Made by a program: the position numbers and the translations under genes. Shown here piece by piece: positions 1-8,003 of a stretch of DNA of 59,142 nt (position 1 is the first letter of the stretch; the number at the start of each line of letters is the position of its first letter). Origin of the DNA: Mycobacterium sp. AT1 (GTDB lineage Bacteria > Actinomycetota > Actinomycetes > Mycobacteriales > Mycobacteriaceae). Location: the NCBI RefSeq assembly GCF_002043095.1, contig NZ_MVOC01000033.1, forward strand, positions 1-59,142. Direction: 5' to 3'. The notes beneath the pieces were generated by a model. That model saw only the letters and a list, made by a program, of their open reading frames with translations. It had not been told where the DNA came from and ran no database searches.

Positions 1-281
1 GGTTGCGCGACCCGGGTCGCCGGCCGCTTCTGGTGGTCGTCACCGACGGCCGCGCAACCGCAAGAGCCGACGCGCTCGAACGGTCGCGGCGGGCCGCGGC
101 GTACGTCGCCGCTCAGCGAATCTCCGCAATCGTGGTGGACTGCGAGAGCGGACGCATGCGGATGGGATTGGCGCGGGTGCTGGCCGAGCACATGGCCGCC
201 GAACACGTCTGGCTGTCGCAAGTCAACGCCGAGGCGCTCACCGACATCGTACGAGGCGCCACCCGCGAGGGAGCGGCCTGA
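1..281 (+). CDS. VWA-domain magnesium/cobalt chelatase-like protein, C-terminal end (partial)
   Basis: The reading frame is already open at the left edge, so only about the last 92 residues are visible; the true start lies outside the window. The segment LLVVVTDGRAT, then VVDCESG, then LARVLAEHM looks like the end of the von Willebrand A domain of the fused ChlI/ChlD-type chelatases. In mycobacteria these sit beside cobO and cobB (Rv2850c type). They are thought to assist metal insertion, but whether the metal is cobalt or magnesium has not been settled for this family. It ends four bases before the cobD start, so the two are probably co-transcribed. The family call rests on a short tail and on context. 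Confidence 0.72.
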   Translation, partial: LRDPGRRPLLVVVTDGRATARADALERSRRAAAYVAAQRISAIVVDCESGRMRMGLARVLAEHMAAEHVWLSQVNAEALTDIVRGATREGAA

Positions 282-285
282 TCCG

Positions 286-1341
286 ATGAGTACGAGGTCA
301 TCTCGCGCCGCGGGGCTGCTGCTCGGCCATGTCGCCGATCGACTGTTCGGCGACCCCCGGCGGTGGCATCCCGTCGCCGGCCTTGGCGCGGTGGCGGGGG
401 CGCTGGAACGACGGATGTACGCCGACAATCGTCGGCGCGGTGTCGCCTACGTGACCATCCTTGTGGGCAGCACGACCGCGCTGGCAGTGCTCGCGGAGCG
501 TAGGGCGCGAAATCCCCTGGCGCACACCGTGTTGACGGCGGTGGTCACCTGGGCTGTGCTCGGCGGGCGTTCGTTGGAGAGGGAGGCCCAGGCGGTCCAC
601 GACCTCCTCGCCGCCGACGACGTTCACGGCGCGCGGCGACGGTTGCGCAACCTGGTCGGACGCGACACCGCGGACTTGACACCGGATGAGATCGCGCGGG
701 CCGTCATCGAATCGGTGGCCGAGAACACCAGCGACGCGGTGGTCACCTCGTACGTCTGGGGTGCGACTCTCGGGGTGCCGGGGCTGGTCATGCATCGGAC
801 CGCGAACACCCTCGATGCGATGGTGGGTCACCACAACGCCCGATTCGAGCGATTCGGCTGGGCAGCAGCTCGTTTCGACGACCTCATCGGGCTTCCCGGG
901 TCTCGGCTGGCTGGTCTGCTGACCTCCGCCATGGGGCGCCACCCCCGCGGGGCGTTGGCGGCGTGGCGGCGTGACGCGAGAGGCCATCCGAGCCCCAACG
1001 CCGGGGTGGTCGAGGCCAGTTTCGCCGGGGCCCTTGGCATTCGCCTCGGCGGGACCAACACCTACTACGGCAACCGCGTCGAGCACCGAGCTTTGATGGG
1101 CGACGGACGCTTGCCCGCGCCCGACGACGTTCCGGTCGCCGTCGAATTGGCCCGCCGGGTGGGGTGGGGTGCGGCAGTGCTGGCGGCCGGCGTGTCGGTC
1201 GCACCCCGACCGGTATGGCGTGCGACGCGACGAGGCGGACTTCGCCCGACGGGCATCGGTATTTTAGGTGTCCGCGCAGCTCCAGGGACCAATTTCTGGA
1301 AATGCGTCGTTGCAACCTCACTGCAACCCCGAGACGTTTAG
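286..1341 (+). CDS. cobD: Adenosylcobinamide-phosphate synthase CobD/CbiB
   Basis: A membrane enzyme of late B12 synthesis that attaches the aminopropanol (or its phosphate) arm to adenosylcobyric acid. The family signature SVAENTSDAVV is present near residue 145, followed by the RTANTLDAMVG segment and the NAGVVEASFAGALGIRLGG segment. Hydrophobic stretches at about residues 55-75 and 95-110 fit a membrane protein. At 351 residues it is longer than usual: the last 35 or so residues (from about GLRPTGIG) do not resemble the family. They lie over lower-G+C DNA that also carries a direct-repeat site before glpK, so this tail may be a read-through extension after loss of the original stop. The ATG start follows the upstream stop by four bases. 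Confidence 0.9.
   Translation: MSTRSSRAAGLLLGHVADRLFGDPRRWHPVAGLGAVAGALERRMYADNRRRGVAYVTILVGSTTALAVLAERRARNPLAHTVLTAVVTWAVLGGRSLEREAQAVHDLLAADDVHGARRRLRNLVGRDTADLTPDEIARAVIESVAENTSDAVVTSYVWGATLGVPGLVMHRTANTLDAMVGHHNARFERFGWAAARFDDLIGLPGSRLAGLLTSAMGRHPRGALAAWRRDARGHPSPNAGVVEASFAGALGIRLGGTNTYYGNRVEHRALMGDGRLPAPDDVPVAVELARRVGWGAAVLAAGVSVAPRPVWRATRRGGLRPTGIGILGVRAAPGTNFWKCVVATSLQPRDV
1311..1327 (+). promoter_or_regulatory. Direct-repeat site TGCAAC-N5-TGCAAC before glpK
   Basis: TGCAAC occurs at 1311-1316 and again at 1322-1327, an 11-base period that puts both half-sites on one face of the helix. The same arrangement recurs at 14266-14282 (minus strand) and 15195-15211. Here it lies 75-91 bases before the glpK start, inside the odd 3' tail of cobD. 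The likely reader is one of the LuxR-type regulators of this locus, which is an inference. Confidence 0.6.
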
Positions 1342-1401
1342 CGTCGGAAGTCTTCACCTGGGTCCGGGCGGGTCGCTTCCGCCCCAATAAGAGGAGCACC
1401 G

Positions 1402-2919
1402 TTGGCTGAGTTCGTCGCTGCGATCGACCAGGGCACCACCAGCACCCGCGCCATGATCTTCGATCACGACGGTGCCGAGGTGGGCAGGCACCAGCTCGAA
1501 CACGACCAGATCCTGCCGCAGGCCGGCTGGGTCGAACACAATCCCGTCGAGATTTGGGAGCGGACCGCGTCGGTCCTGTCCTCGGTGCTCAACAAGACCA
1601 AGCTGCAGACCGGCGATCTGGCCGCCCTTGGCGTCACCAATCAGCGCGAGACGGCGCTGGTCTGGGACCGCAAGACCGGCAGGCCGTACTACAACGCGAT
1701 CGTCTGGCAGGACACCCGCACCGACCGGATCGCCACCGCGCTGGACCGCGACGGACGTGGCGACGTGATCCGGCGCAAGGCCGGTCTGCCGCCCGCCACC
1801 TACTTCTCCGCTGGCAAGGTGCAGTGGATCCTCGAGAACGTCGACGGCGTGCGCGAGGCTGCCGAGCGGGGCGACGCGATCTTCGGCACCAGTGACAGCT
1901 GGGTGGTGTGGAATCTCACCGGCGGTCCACGCGGCGGCGTGCACGTCACCGACGTGACAAACGCCAGCCGGACCATGCTGATGGACCTCGAGACGCTCGA
2001 CTGGGACGACGAGCTGCTGTCGTTCTTCAGCATTCCACGGCAGATGCTGCCCACGATCGTGCCGTCGTCGTCCCCCGAGCCCTATGGCGTCACGCTGGAC
2101 ACCGGTCCACTGGGTGGCGAGGTGCCGGTGACGGGCATCCTCGGCGATCAGCAGGCGGCGATGGTCGGGCAGGTGTGCCTGGCGCCCGGTGAAGCCAAGA
2201 ACACCTACGGCACAGGCAACTTCCTGCTGCTCAACACCGGCGAGAAGATCGTGCGCTCCGAGAATGGGCTACTGACGACCGTCTGCTACCAGTTCGGTGA
2301 CGCGAAACCCGTTTACGCCCTTGAGGGCTCGATCGCCGTCACCGGATCGGCCGTGCAGTGGCTGCGGGACCAACTCGGCATCATCAGCGGCGCTGCCCAG
2401 AGCGAGTCGCTGGCACGGCAGGTCGAGGACAACGGCGGGGTGTACTTCGTGCCCGCGTTCTCCGGTCTGTTCGCACCATACTGGCGCTCCGATGCCCGCG
2501 GCGCCATCGTCGGGCTGTCGCGGTTCAACACCAATGCGCACGTGGCGCGGGCGACCCTGGAAGCGATCTGCTACCAGAGCCGCGACGTGGTCGACGCGAT
2601 GGAAGCCGATTCCGGGGTGCACCTCGAGGTTCTCAAGGTCGACGGCGGTATCACCGCCAACGATCTGTGCATGCAGATTCAGTCCGACGTGCTCGGCGTC
2701 GACGTGGTCAAGCCCGTCGTGGCGGAGACCACCGCACTGGGCGCCGCCTACGCGGCCGGGTTGGCCGTCGGTTTCTGGGCCAACCCCGACGATCTGCGAG
2801 CCAACTGGCAGGAGGACAAGCGCTGGACGCCGTCCTGGAGCGACGATCAACGCACGGCCGGATACGAAGGGTGGCAGAAGGCCGTCCAACGGACGCTCGA
2901 CTGGGTCGACGTCTCCTGA
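1402..2919 (+). CDS. glpK: Glycerol kinase
   Basis: Phosphorylates glycerol with ATP to sn-glycerol 3-phosphate in the cytoplasm. At 505 residues it has the usual GlpK length. FGGY-kinase landmarks are clear: [16 protein letters not shown] at the N-terminus (phosphate loop), [14 protein letters not shown], the middle segment [12 protein letters not shown], and the C-terminal [11 protein letters not shown] plus [16 protein letters not shown]. The start is TTG at 1402, supported by AGAGGAG five bases upstream. A TGCAAC direct repeat stands about 80 bases before the start. It heads a run with the nucleosidase and the fused regulator, and together with glpF it gives the locus a plain glycerol uptake route. 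Confidence 0.97.
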   Translation: MAEFVAAIDQGTTSTRAMIFDHDGAEVGRHQLEHDQILPQAGWVEHNPVEIWERTASVLSSVLNKTKLQTGDLAALGVTNQRETALVWDRKTGRPYYNAIVWQDTRTDRIATALDRDGRGDVIRRKAGLPPATYFSAGKVQWILENVDGVREAAERGDAIFGTSDSWVVWNLTGGPRGGVHVTDVTNASRTMLMDLETLDWDDELLSFFSIPRQMLPTIVPSSSPEPYGVTLDTGPLGGEVPVTGILGDQQAAMVGQVCLAPGEAKNTYGTGNFLLLNTGEKIVRSENGLLTTVCYQFGDAKPVYALEGSIAVTGSAVQWLRDQLGIISGAAQSESLARQVEDNGGVYFVPAFSGLFAPYWRSDARGAIVGLSRFNTNAHVARATLEAICYQSRDVVDAMEADSGVHLEVLKVDGGITANDLCMQIQSDVLGVDVVKPVVAETTALGAAYAAGLAVGFWANPDDLRANWQEDKRWTPSWSDDQRTAGYEGWQKAVQRTLDWVDVS

Positions 2920-2938
2920 GGTTTCCGGAGTCGTTGTC

Positions 2939-3691
2939 GTGACGATCGGCCTGCTCTGCGCCATCCCCGAAGAGCTCGAGCATCTCCGGGAAGTGTTGGA
3001 GACAACTAACACGACGAGTGTTGCGGGCTTCCAATTCGACGAGGGATGGTTCGAGGGACGTCGCGTCGTACTGGCCGGTTCCGGAATGGGCAAGGTCAAC
3101 GCGGCGGTCGTCACGACGCTCATGGCCACGAGATTCGAGTGCCGACTGATCCTGTTCTCCGGCGTCGCAGGCGGACTCGACCCTGCGCTGCACATCGGTG
3201 ACGTGGTGGTCGCCGACCGGATCGTTCAGCACGACGTCGGCCGGATCGAGAACGACGGTTTGCTCAGGTATCAGGCGGGGCACGTCTCCTTCATCAACCC
3301 AACTGACGCACTGGGATATTCGATGGACGCCGACCTGCTGGCCAGGGTGCGTGCCGGACTGGACGGCGTACCGCTACCGGCGCTGTCGCGTTCGGCAGGT
3401 GGCCGCGACCGTCCACCACGCGTCGTCTTCGGCACCATCTTGACCGGTGACCAGTACGTGCACTGCGATGTCACCCGGCAGCGGTTGCACGGTGACCTGG
3501 ATGGGCTGGCGGTCGAAATGGAAGGTGGCGCAGTCGCTCAGGTGTGTGAGAACGTCGGCATCCCGTGGATCGTCGTGCGCGCATTGTCGGATCTCGCAGG
3601 ACACGATTCGGACCTGAACTTCGCGGCGTTCGTCAGTGAGGTAGCCGCGATCTCCTCGCACCTGGTGCGGCGGATCGTCGGAGTCCTGTAG
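2939..3691 (+). CDS. mtnN: 5'-methylthioadenosine/S-adenosylhomocysteine nucleosidase family
   Basis: A PNP/UDP-type nucleosidase that removes adenine from MTA, SAH or 5'-deoxyadenosine. It has about 250 residues. Visible motifs are MTIGLLCAIPEE at the start, GSGMGKVNAA, FSGVAGG, the substrate-binding VEMEGGAVAQV and the catalytic Asp in VRALSDLAG. GTG at 2939 is chosen because GGAG stands nine bases before it; the open frame runs further upstream, but over glpK. The last base of its stop is the first base of the next gene. Inference from context: diol dehydratase releases 5'-deoxyadenosine when adenosylcobalamin is damaged, and this enzyme family can clear that product, which would explain its place here. 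Confidence 0.9.
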   Translation: MTIGLLCAIPEELEHLREVLETTNTTSVAGFQFDEGWFEGRRVVLAGSGMGKVNAAVVTTLMATRFECRLILFSGVAGGLDPALHIGDVVVADRIVQHDVGRIENDGLLRYQAGHVSFINPTDALGYSMDADLLARVRAGLDGVPLPALSRSAGGRDRPPRVVFGTILTGDQYVHCDVTRQRLHGDLDGLAVEMEGGAVAQVCENVGIPWIVVRALSDLAGHDSDLNFAAFVSEVAAISSHLVRRIVGVL

Positions 3692-5511
3692 TGGACGTCG
3701 GATTGGACGCGTCGTCGCGCCCGGTCTCCTCGATCGCGGAGGAGCCGTCCTGGGCCGCGGCGCAGGCGATCACCGCCGTGGCGGCGGATCTCGCGGGTGA
3801 GTTCTCGTTGCGCCCGTTGCTCGAGCGAATTCTCCTGCGCTGCACCGAACTTCTCGGTTGTGATGCGGGGTCGATCGCCAGCGTCGACGAGGCCGCCGGC
3901 ACCTACCGTAAGGAAGCAGACATCGGCATCCGCTGCCAGTCGGGGCAAGTGTTCCCGCTGAGCGAGGGCACGACGGGCGCCGTCGTCGCCCGTCGTGGGC
4001 CGGTGTGGTTCGACCGGTATGACGACGTGCGGGGCGGCCACGTGGACGCAGCCGATCGGGCGACGTTGCGCAGTGTCATCGGCGTGCCGCTGGAGTGGCG
4101 AGGGTCGATCACCGGGGTGTGCGTGGTCTTCAGCCGCGACGACTCACGCATCTTCGGCGTCCGAGACGCGGAGTTGTTGCAGCTCTTCGCAAAGCATGCG
4201 GCGGTCGCGCTGACCAACGCGCGACTGCACGACGTCGCGGAGGAAAGGGCGCGTACGAAAGCCACTGCGGCAGAGCGGGAGCGGCTGCTGCGCGAGGTGT
4301 ACGAGACCCTGAACCAGGGTTTGGTGGGGATGGTCGCCCAGTTGGCCCGTGCCGAGGAGTCGCTTTCCGGTGGTGCCGGTGCCGATGCCGAGCACCTGGT
4401 AATCGCCGCCCATCGTGAGGCGCGGATCGCGCTGTCGGACACTCGTCGGACCATGTCGGGGCTGCTCGGTCGGGCGCTCGACGACCGGACGTTGGAGGAG
4501 CTGCTCGCCGACGAGGTCGAGTGGGTACGGCGAGCGGGACGGCTCGATGCTCGGTTGGTGGTCGCAGGACACCCGACCCAGCTCGATCCGGCGCGAACCC
4601 ACGAGGCCTTGCGAATCGCGCAGGAGGCTCTGGCGAATACCGTCCAGCACGCGGACGCGACCCTCATCCGCCTCGGTGTCGCCTACGAGCCCGACGGAGT
4701 GTCCTTGCTCGTGCAGGACGACGGCAAGGGGTTCGACCAGCGGTGTTTGGCAGCTGACGCGGGATCGGGTCTGAGGCGGATGACCGATCGCGCGCATGCC
4801 GTGGGCGCACTCGTCGAGCTCCGTTCGGTTCCGGGCTGGGGCACGAGCCTGCGGGTTCGCTTCCCTACGGAGCGGCCCGAGCCGGCGGACACCGGCAGGC
4901 CCTTGCGCGTGATGGTGGTGGAATCGCGTCCGCTCGTTCGCGCGGGCGTCACACGGCTGCTGACCCAGGCCGGTCTGCACGTCGAGGTGGTCGGGGAGGT
5001 GGCCGGCACGACCGAGGCCGTCATCCTTCAGCAGGCCGTTCATGCCGACGTGGTGGTGGCCAGCCTCGACACCGCCGACGGCGAGCCAGACGTGGCCGAC
5101 CTGACCCGCACGCTCGCCAGCGCTGGTCACGCCGCGGTGCTGTGCTTGTCCGAACCGGGGGACGACCACCGGCTCGCGGCCGCGCTCCGGGCGGGGGCTC
5201 GTGGTTGCTTGGACAAGAGTGCAGACGGTGCGGCACTGGTACAGGCCGTCCTCGCCACCGCCCGTGGTGAAGCCTTCTTCTCGGGAACCTCGGCACGAAC
5301 TCTGCATCGCGATTTGCGTCCGGACGGCGAGACGATGACCAGCCGTGAGCTGGAGGTCCGGGCGTTGCTTGAAAAGGGGCTGCCGGACAAGGTGATTGCC
5401 GCGGAACTGACCATTTCGGTCAAGACCGTCGGCAAGCACGTCAGCTCGCTGCTGCGCAAGTCGCGGGTGCACAACCGTACGGAACTGGTTGCGCTGCTGC
5501 GACGTCCGTGA
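3691..5511 (+). CDS. GAF / degenerate histidine kinase / degenerate receiver / LuxR fusion regulator
   Basis: One 606-residue chain joins parts normally split between two proteins. A GAF sensor covers about 40-175, a HisKA_3-like helix 190-225, an HATPase domain 300-392, a receiver-like domain 404-525 and a LuxR/NarL helix-turn-helix 548-606. The ATP-lid region looks intact (QEALANTVQHA, DDGKGF, GSGLRRM). At the phosphoacceptor position the family motif ELHD reads EVYE, so Tyr204 replaces His. In the receiver, the expected phospho-Asp aligns with Ser458 and the acidic pocket reads VVESRP, while Lys509 is kept. It may work as a one-component sensor in which ligand binding to GAF drives DNA binding. 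It probably controls the glycerol/diol genes; its operator is unknown. Confidence 0.85.
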   Translation: MDVGLDASSRPVSSIAEEPSWAAAQAITAVAADLAGEFSLRPLLERILLRCTELLGCDAGSIASVDEAAGTYRKEADIGIRCQSGQVFPLSEGTTGAVVARRGPVWFDRYDDVRGGHVDAADRATLRSVIGVPLEWRGSITGVCVVFSRDDSRIFGVRDAELLQLFAKHAAVALTNARLHDVAEERARTKATAAERERLLREVYETLNQGLVGMVAQLARAEESLSGGAGADAEHLVIAAHREARIALSDTRRTMSGLLGRALDDRTLEELLADEVEWVRRAGRLDARLVVAGHPTQLDPARTHEALRIAQEALANTVQHADATLIRLGVAYEPDGVSLLVQDDGKGFDQRCLAADAGSGLRRMTDRAHAVGALVELRSVPGWGTSLRVRFPTERPEPADTGRPLRVMVVESRPLVRAGVTRLLTQAGLHVEVVGEVAGTTEAVILQQAVHADVVVASLDTADGEPDVADLTRTLASAGHAAVLCLSEPGDDHRLAAALRAGARGCLDKSADGAALVQAVLATARGEAFFSGTSARTLHRDLRPDGETMTSRELEVRALLEKGLPDKVIAAELTISVKTVGKHVSSLLRKSRVHNRTELVALLRRP

Positions 5512-5566
5512 GATACGAGACGTCACGGGAGGGGAAACCCCCACCGGGAAACGGGTAGTCCTCCCC

Positions 5567-5582
5567 ATGTGAATGACCACAT
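5567..5582. promoter_or_regulatory. Inverted repeat ATGTG-N6-CACAT before the aldolase operon
   Basis: In the 92-base gap between the fused regulator and the aldolase, ATGTG (5567-5571) faces CACAT (5578-5582) with six bases between. It ends 21 bases before the aldolase ATG, where an operator could block or assist transcription. The same gap holds GGGGAAACCCCC-like sequence further upstream. The five-base arms are short, so chance is possible. Confidence 0.3.
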
Positions 5583-5603
5583 TCTGGCCGTAGTTTGGGC
5601 GTT

Positions 5604-6464
5604 ATGCCCGTCGTCGCCCTGAAGGACATCCTGGATCGCGCCCTCCTGCAGCGCTATGGCGTCGCCGCCATCAACGTCTTCAACGATCTGACGATGGAGG
5701 CCGTGCTGGCAGCTGCTGTCGAACGTCGTTCACCCCTCATCGTTCAGACCTCGGTCAAGACGGTGCGGTCAATCGGGATGGACGTGCTGTACGGGATGTG
5801 GACGTCGATGACCGCGGGTATCGAGGTCCCGGTCTGCCTACACCTCGACCACTGCCCGGAACGGGAGGTCATCACCGATTGCCTTCGCACCGGCTGGAAT
5901 TCGGTGCTGTTCGACGCGTCTCGTTTGCCCGTCGAGGAGAATCTGCGTCAGGTGATCGAGGTCGTCGCCGAAGCGCGGGCGGTCGGCGCGCACGTCGAAG
6001 GGGAGATCGAAGCCATCACCGGCGTCGAGGACGGAATCGGGTCCGATGACGTCGCGGACCGGCAGTCTCTCGAGGTCGCGGTCGACTTCATCGAACGCTC
6101 CGGCGTCGACGTATTCGCGCCGTCCATCGGCAACGCCCACGGCGTGTACATCGCCGAGCCCACCCTCGACAATGAGCGCGTCAGCGATTTGGTCGACGCC
6201 ACGGGCGTCCCGGTGGCGCTGCATGGCGGCACCGGGATGACCGAGGAGCAGTTCACCGACCTCATCGCGCGTGGCTGCGCGAAGGTGAACATCTCCACGG
6301 CTCTCAAGGTCGCCTACATGAAGTCCAATCTGAGCTTTCTGCGGGAAGCCGAAAGAGGCGACAAGTGGGACCCGCCGTCGCTCTTCTCGAGCGTCGGCTC
6401 GACGGTCGAGACCCTTGCAGCCGGTTACATCGACACGTTCGGCAGCGCAGGCAAGACGTGGTGA
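5604..6464 (+). CDS. Class II fructose-bisphosphate/ketose-bisphosphate aldolase
   Basis: A zinc-dependent aldolase of the Fba/KbaY/GatY family, which cleaves ketose bisphosphates to dihydroxyacetone phosphate plus an aldehyde. It has 286 residues. Family motifs visible are VAAINVFNDLTMEAV, the zinc-ligand segment CLHLDHC, FAPSIGNAHGVY, VALHGGTGM and AKVNISTALK. The ATG at 5604 is preferred over a TTG at 5595. The next gene overlaps its stop. Beside DhaK/DhaL and a HAD phosphatase it probably handles a phosphorylated ketose or 5-deoxyketose linked to DHAP metabolism. Its true substrate cannot be read from the sequence. Confidence 0.88.
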   Translation: MPVVALKDILDRALLQRYGVAAINVFNDLTMEAVLAAAVERRSPLIVQTSVKTVRSIGMDVLYGMWTSMTAGIEVPVCLHLDHCPEREVITDCLRTGWNSVLFDASRLPVEENLRQVIEVVAEARAVGAHVEGEIEAITGVEDGIGSDDVADRQSLEVAVDFIERSGVDVFAPSIGNAHGVYIAEPTLDNERVSDLVDATGVPVALHGGTGMTEEQFTDLIARGCAKVNISTALKVAYMKSNLSFLREAERGDKWDPPSLFSSVGSTVETLAAGYIDTFGSAGKTW

Positions 6465-7240
6465 CGACCCCCGTGAAGGCGCTGATCTTCGACTGCGACG
6501 GCGTACTGGCCGACACCGAACGGTTCGGCCATCTGCCTGCCTTCAACCAAACGTTCCGAGAATTCGACCTGCCGGTGCAGTGGACCGAGCGGGGGTACGG
6601 CGAAAAGTTGGCCATCGGCGGCGGCAAGGAACGCATGATGAGCCTGCTGACACCGGAATTCGTGGCGGCCGCCAAACTGCCGACCGACGTCGGCGAGCAG
6701 CGCGCGGTCGTTGCACGCTGGCACCGCCGCAAGACGGAGATCTACACCGAGATCGTCTCGAGTGGCCGCCTTCCGGGTCGGCCCGGCATTGCTCGGCTGA
6801 TACGCCAGGCGAGGGCCTCCGGCTGGCAATTGGCCGTGGCCTCGACTTCGGCCGAGCCAGCGGTGCGATCGGTGCTGGAGCACGTCGTCGGCCGGGAGGC
6901 GGCCGCCGAATTCGTGGTGCTCGCCGGCGACGTGGTGGCTCACAAGAAGCCAGCTCCCGACATCTATCTCCTTGCGCTGGAGGCGATGAGAGTGTCGCCA
7001 TCGGAGGTGATCGTGATCGAGGACTCCGCCAACGGTTTCCGCGCGGCGCGGGCCGCCGGTATCGAGTGTCTGGTCACCGTCAACGGCTACACCCGAGACG
7101 ACGACTTCGACGGGGCCGCGCTGGTGGTCTCGGACCTGGGGGAGCCCGGTGCCGAGCCGGTCGAGGTTCTCCTCAATCCCCGCGCCGTGCCGGTCGGCGA
7201 CTGGGTCGACGCGACGACCGTGGCGTCGCTAGTCACCTGA
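6461..7240 (+). CDS. HAD-superfamily phosphatase/phosphoglucomutase-like (CbbY type)
   Basis: A cytoplasmic haloacid-dehalogenase-type phosphatase of 259 residues. Motif I is LIFDCDGVLADTE, with the nucleophile and acid Asp pair. Motif II is AVASTSAEPAV. The Lys of motif III lies in HKKPAPDIY, and motif IV is IEDSANGFRAA. The cap domain lies between motifs I and II, as in CbbY and beta-phosphoglucomutase relatives. GTG at 6461 forms a GTGA overlap with the aldolase stop, so translation is probably coupled; GTG at 6458 is an alternative. Coupling to the aldolase suggests it removes phosphate from an aldolase substrate or product, or clears a toxic phosphorylated by-product. Confidence 0.88.
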   Translation: MTTPVKALIFDCDGVLADTERFGHLPAFNQTFREFDLPVQWTERGYGEKLAIGGGKERMMSLLTPEFVAAAKLPTDVGEQRAVVARWHRRKTEIYTEIVSSGRLPGRPGIARLIRQARASGWQLAVASTSAEPAVRSVLEHVVGREAAAEFVVLAGDVVAHKKPAPDIYLLALEAMRVSPSEVIVIEDSANGFRAARAAGIECLVTVNGYTRDDDFDGAALVVSDLGEPGAEPVEVLLNPRAVPVGDWVDATTVASLVT

Positions 7241-7286
7241 GGCCACGCGTCGTTTACCCGACCCGATCAAGAGAAAGGATGATTGC

Positions 7287-7934
7287 ATGGCGGCAACGAT
7301 TTTCGACGTCGATCGAGCAGTCCGCGTGATGGCCGAAACGGTGGTGGCGAACGAGAAGTATTTCGGCGACCTCGACGCGGTAGTCGGTGACGGCGACTTC
7401 GGCTATTCGATGGCACGGGGGTTCGAGATCGTTCTCGCGGACTGGGACACCTTCGATCGCAGCGACGCGTCGACGTTCCTCAAGAAGGTCGCGGTCGTGA
7501 TCACCAGCCGGATCGGCGGTACCTCCGGCCCCATCTGGGGCACGGGCTTTCTCCGGGCAGCCACCTGCGCCGCGGGTGCGGTCAGTCTCGACATGGCACG
7601 GATCGCCGCGATGCTGGACGCCGCGGTCGACGGCATCAAGGCGCGCGGCGGTGCGGAACTTGGCGACAAGACGCTCCTGGACGCCTTGGCGCCCACCGCC
7701 GCATCGATCGCGCAGGCCGGCAAGGACGGTCTCGCTCCCGCAGCCGCGCGGCGAGCGGCAGCCGACACTGCGCGGTCAGCGGCGGAGGGGACGCGCGAGC
7801 TGCAGGCGAGGCGTGGACGCGCCTCCTACACCGGGGAGCGAAGCATCGGAACTCTCGACGCAGGCGCGGTCGCGGTCGCAGTGATCGTCGAGGCCATCGC
7901 CGAGGCATGGCAGCAGAACGCTGCCGACGCCTGA
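7287..7934 (+). CDS. dhaL: Dihydroxyacetone kinase subunit DhaL
   Basis: The nucleotide-binding subunit of dihydroxyacetone kinase, 215 residues as usual for the family. Magnesium-binding Asp residues lie in DLDAVVGDGDFG (GDGDHG in most relatives; the His is Phe here). GGTSGPIWGTGFLRA, LGDKTLLDAL and the C-terminal RASYTGERSIGTLDAGA complete the pattern. AGAAAGGA stands just before the ATG. DhaL separate from DhaK is the phosphotransferase-dependent arrangement, which needs DhaM to recharge bound ADP, yet no dhaM is visible. Either DhaM is elsewhere or this pair uses ATP directly or acts on another ketose. Confidence 0.92.
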   Translation: MAATIFDVDRAVRVMAETVVANEKYFGDLDAVVGDGDFGYSMARGFEIVLADWDTFDRSDASTFLKKVAVVITSRIGGTSGPIWGTGFLRAATCAAGAVSLDMARIAAMLDAAVDGIKARGGAELGDKTLLDALAPTAASIAQAGKDGLAPAAARRAAADTARSAAEGTRELQARRGRASYTGERSIGTLDAGAVAVAVIVEAIAEAWQQNAADA

Positions 7935-8003
7935 ATCCGTCACCGAAACGACCACGGCCACCATTGCCGTGAGGATCCACCAAATGCCAAGGAAGGCAAC
8001 GAG

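Noticed and set aside
298..1086. 262-codon minus-strand frame opposite cobD
   Set aside because: High-G+C shadow; Arg/Gly/His-rich, no family features, and the plus strand carries a clear gene.
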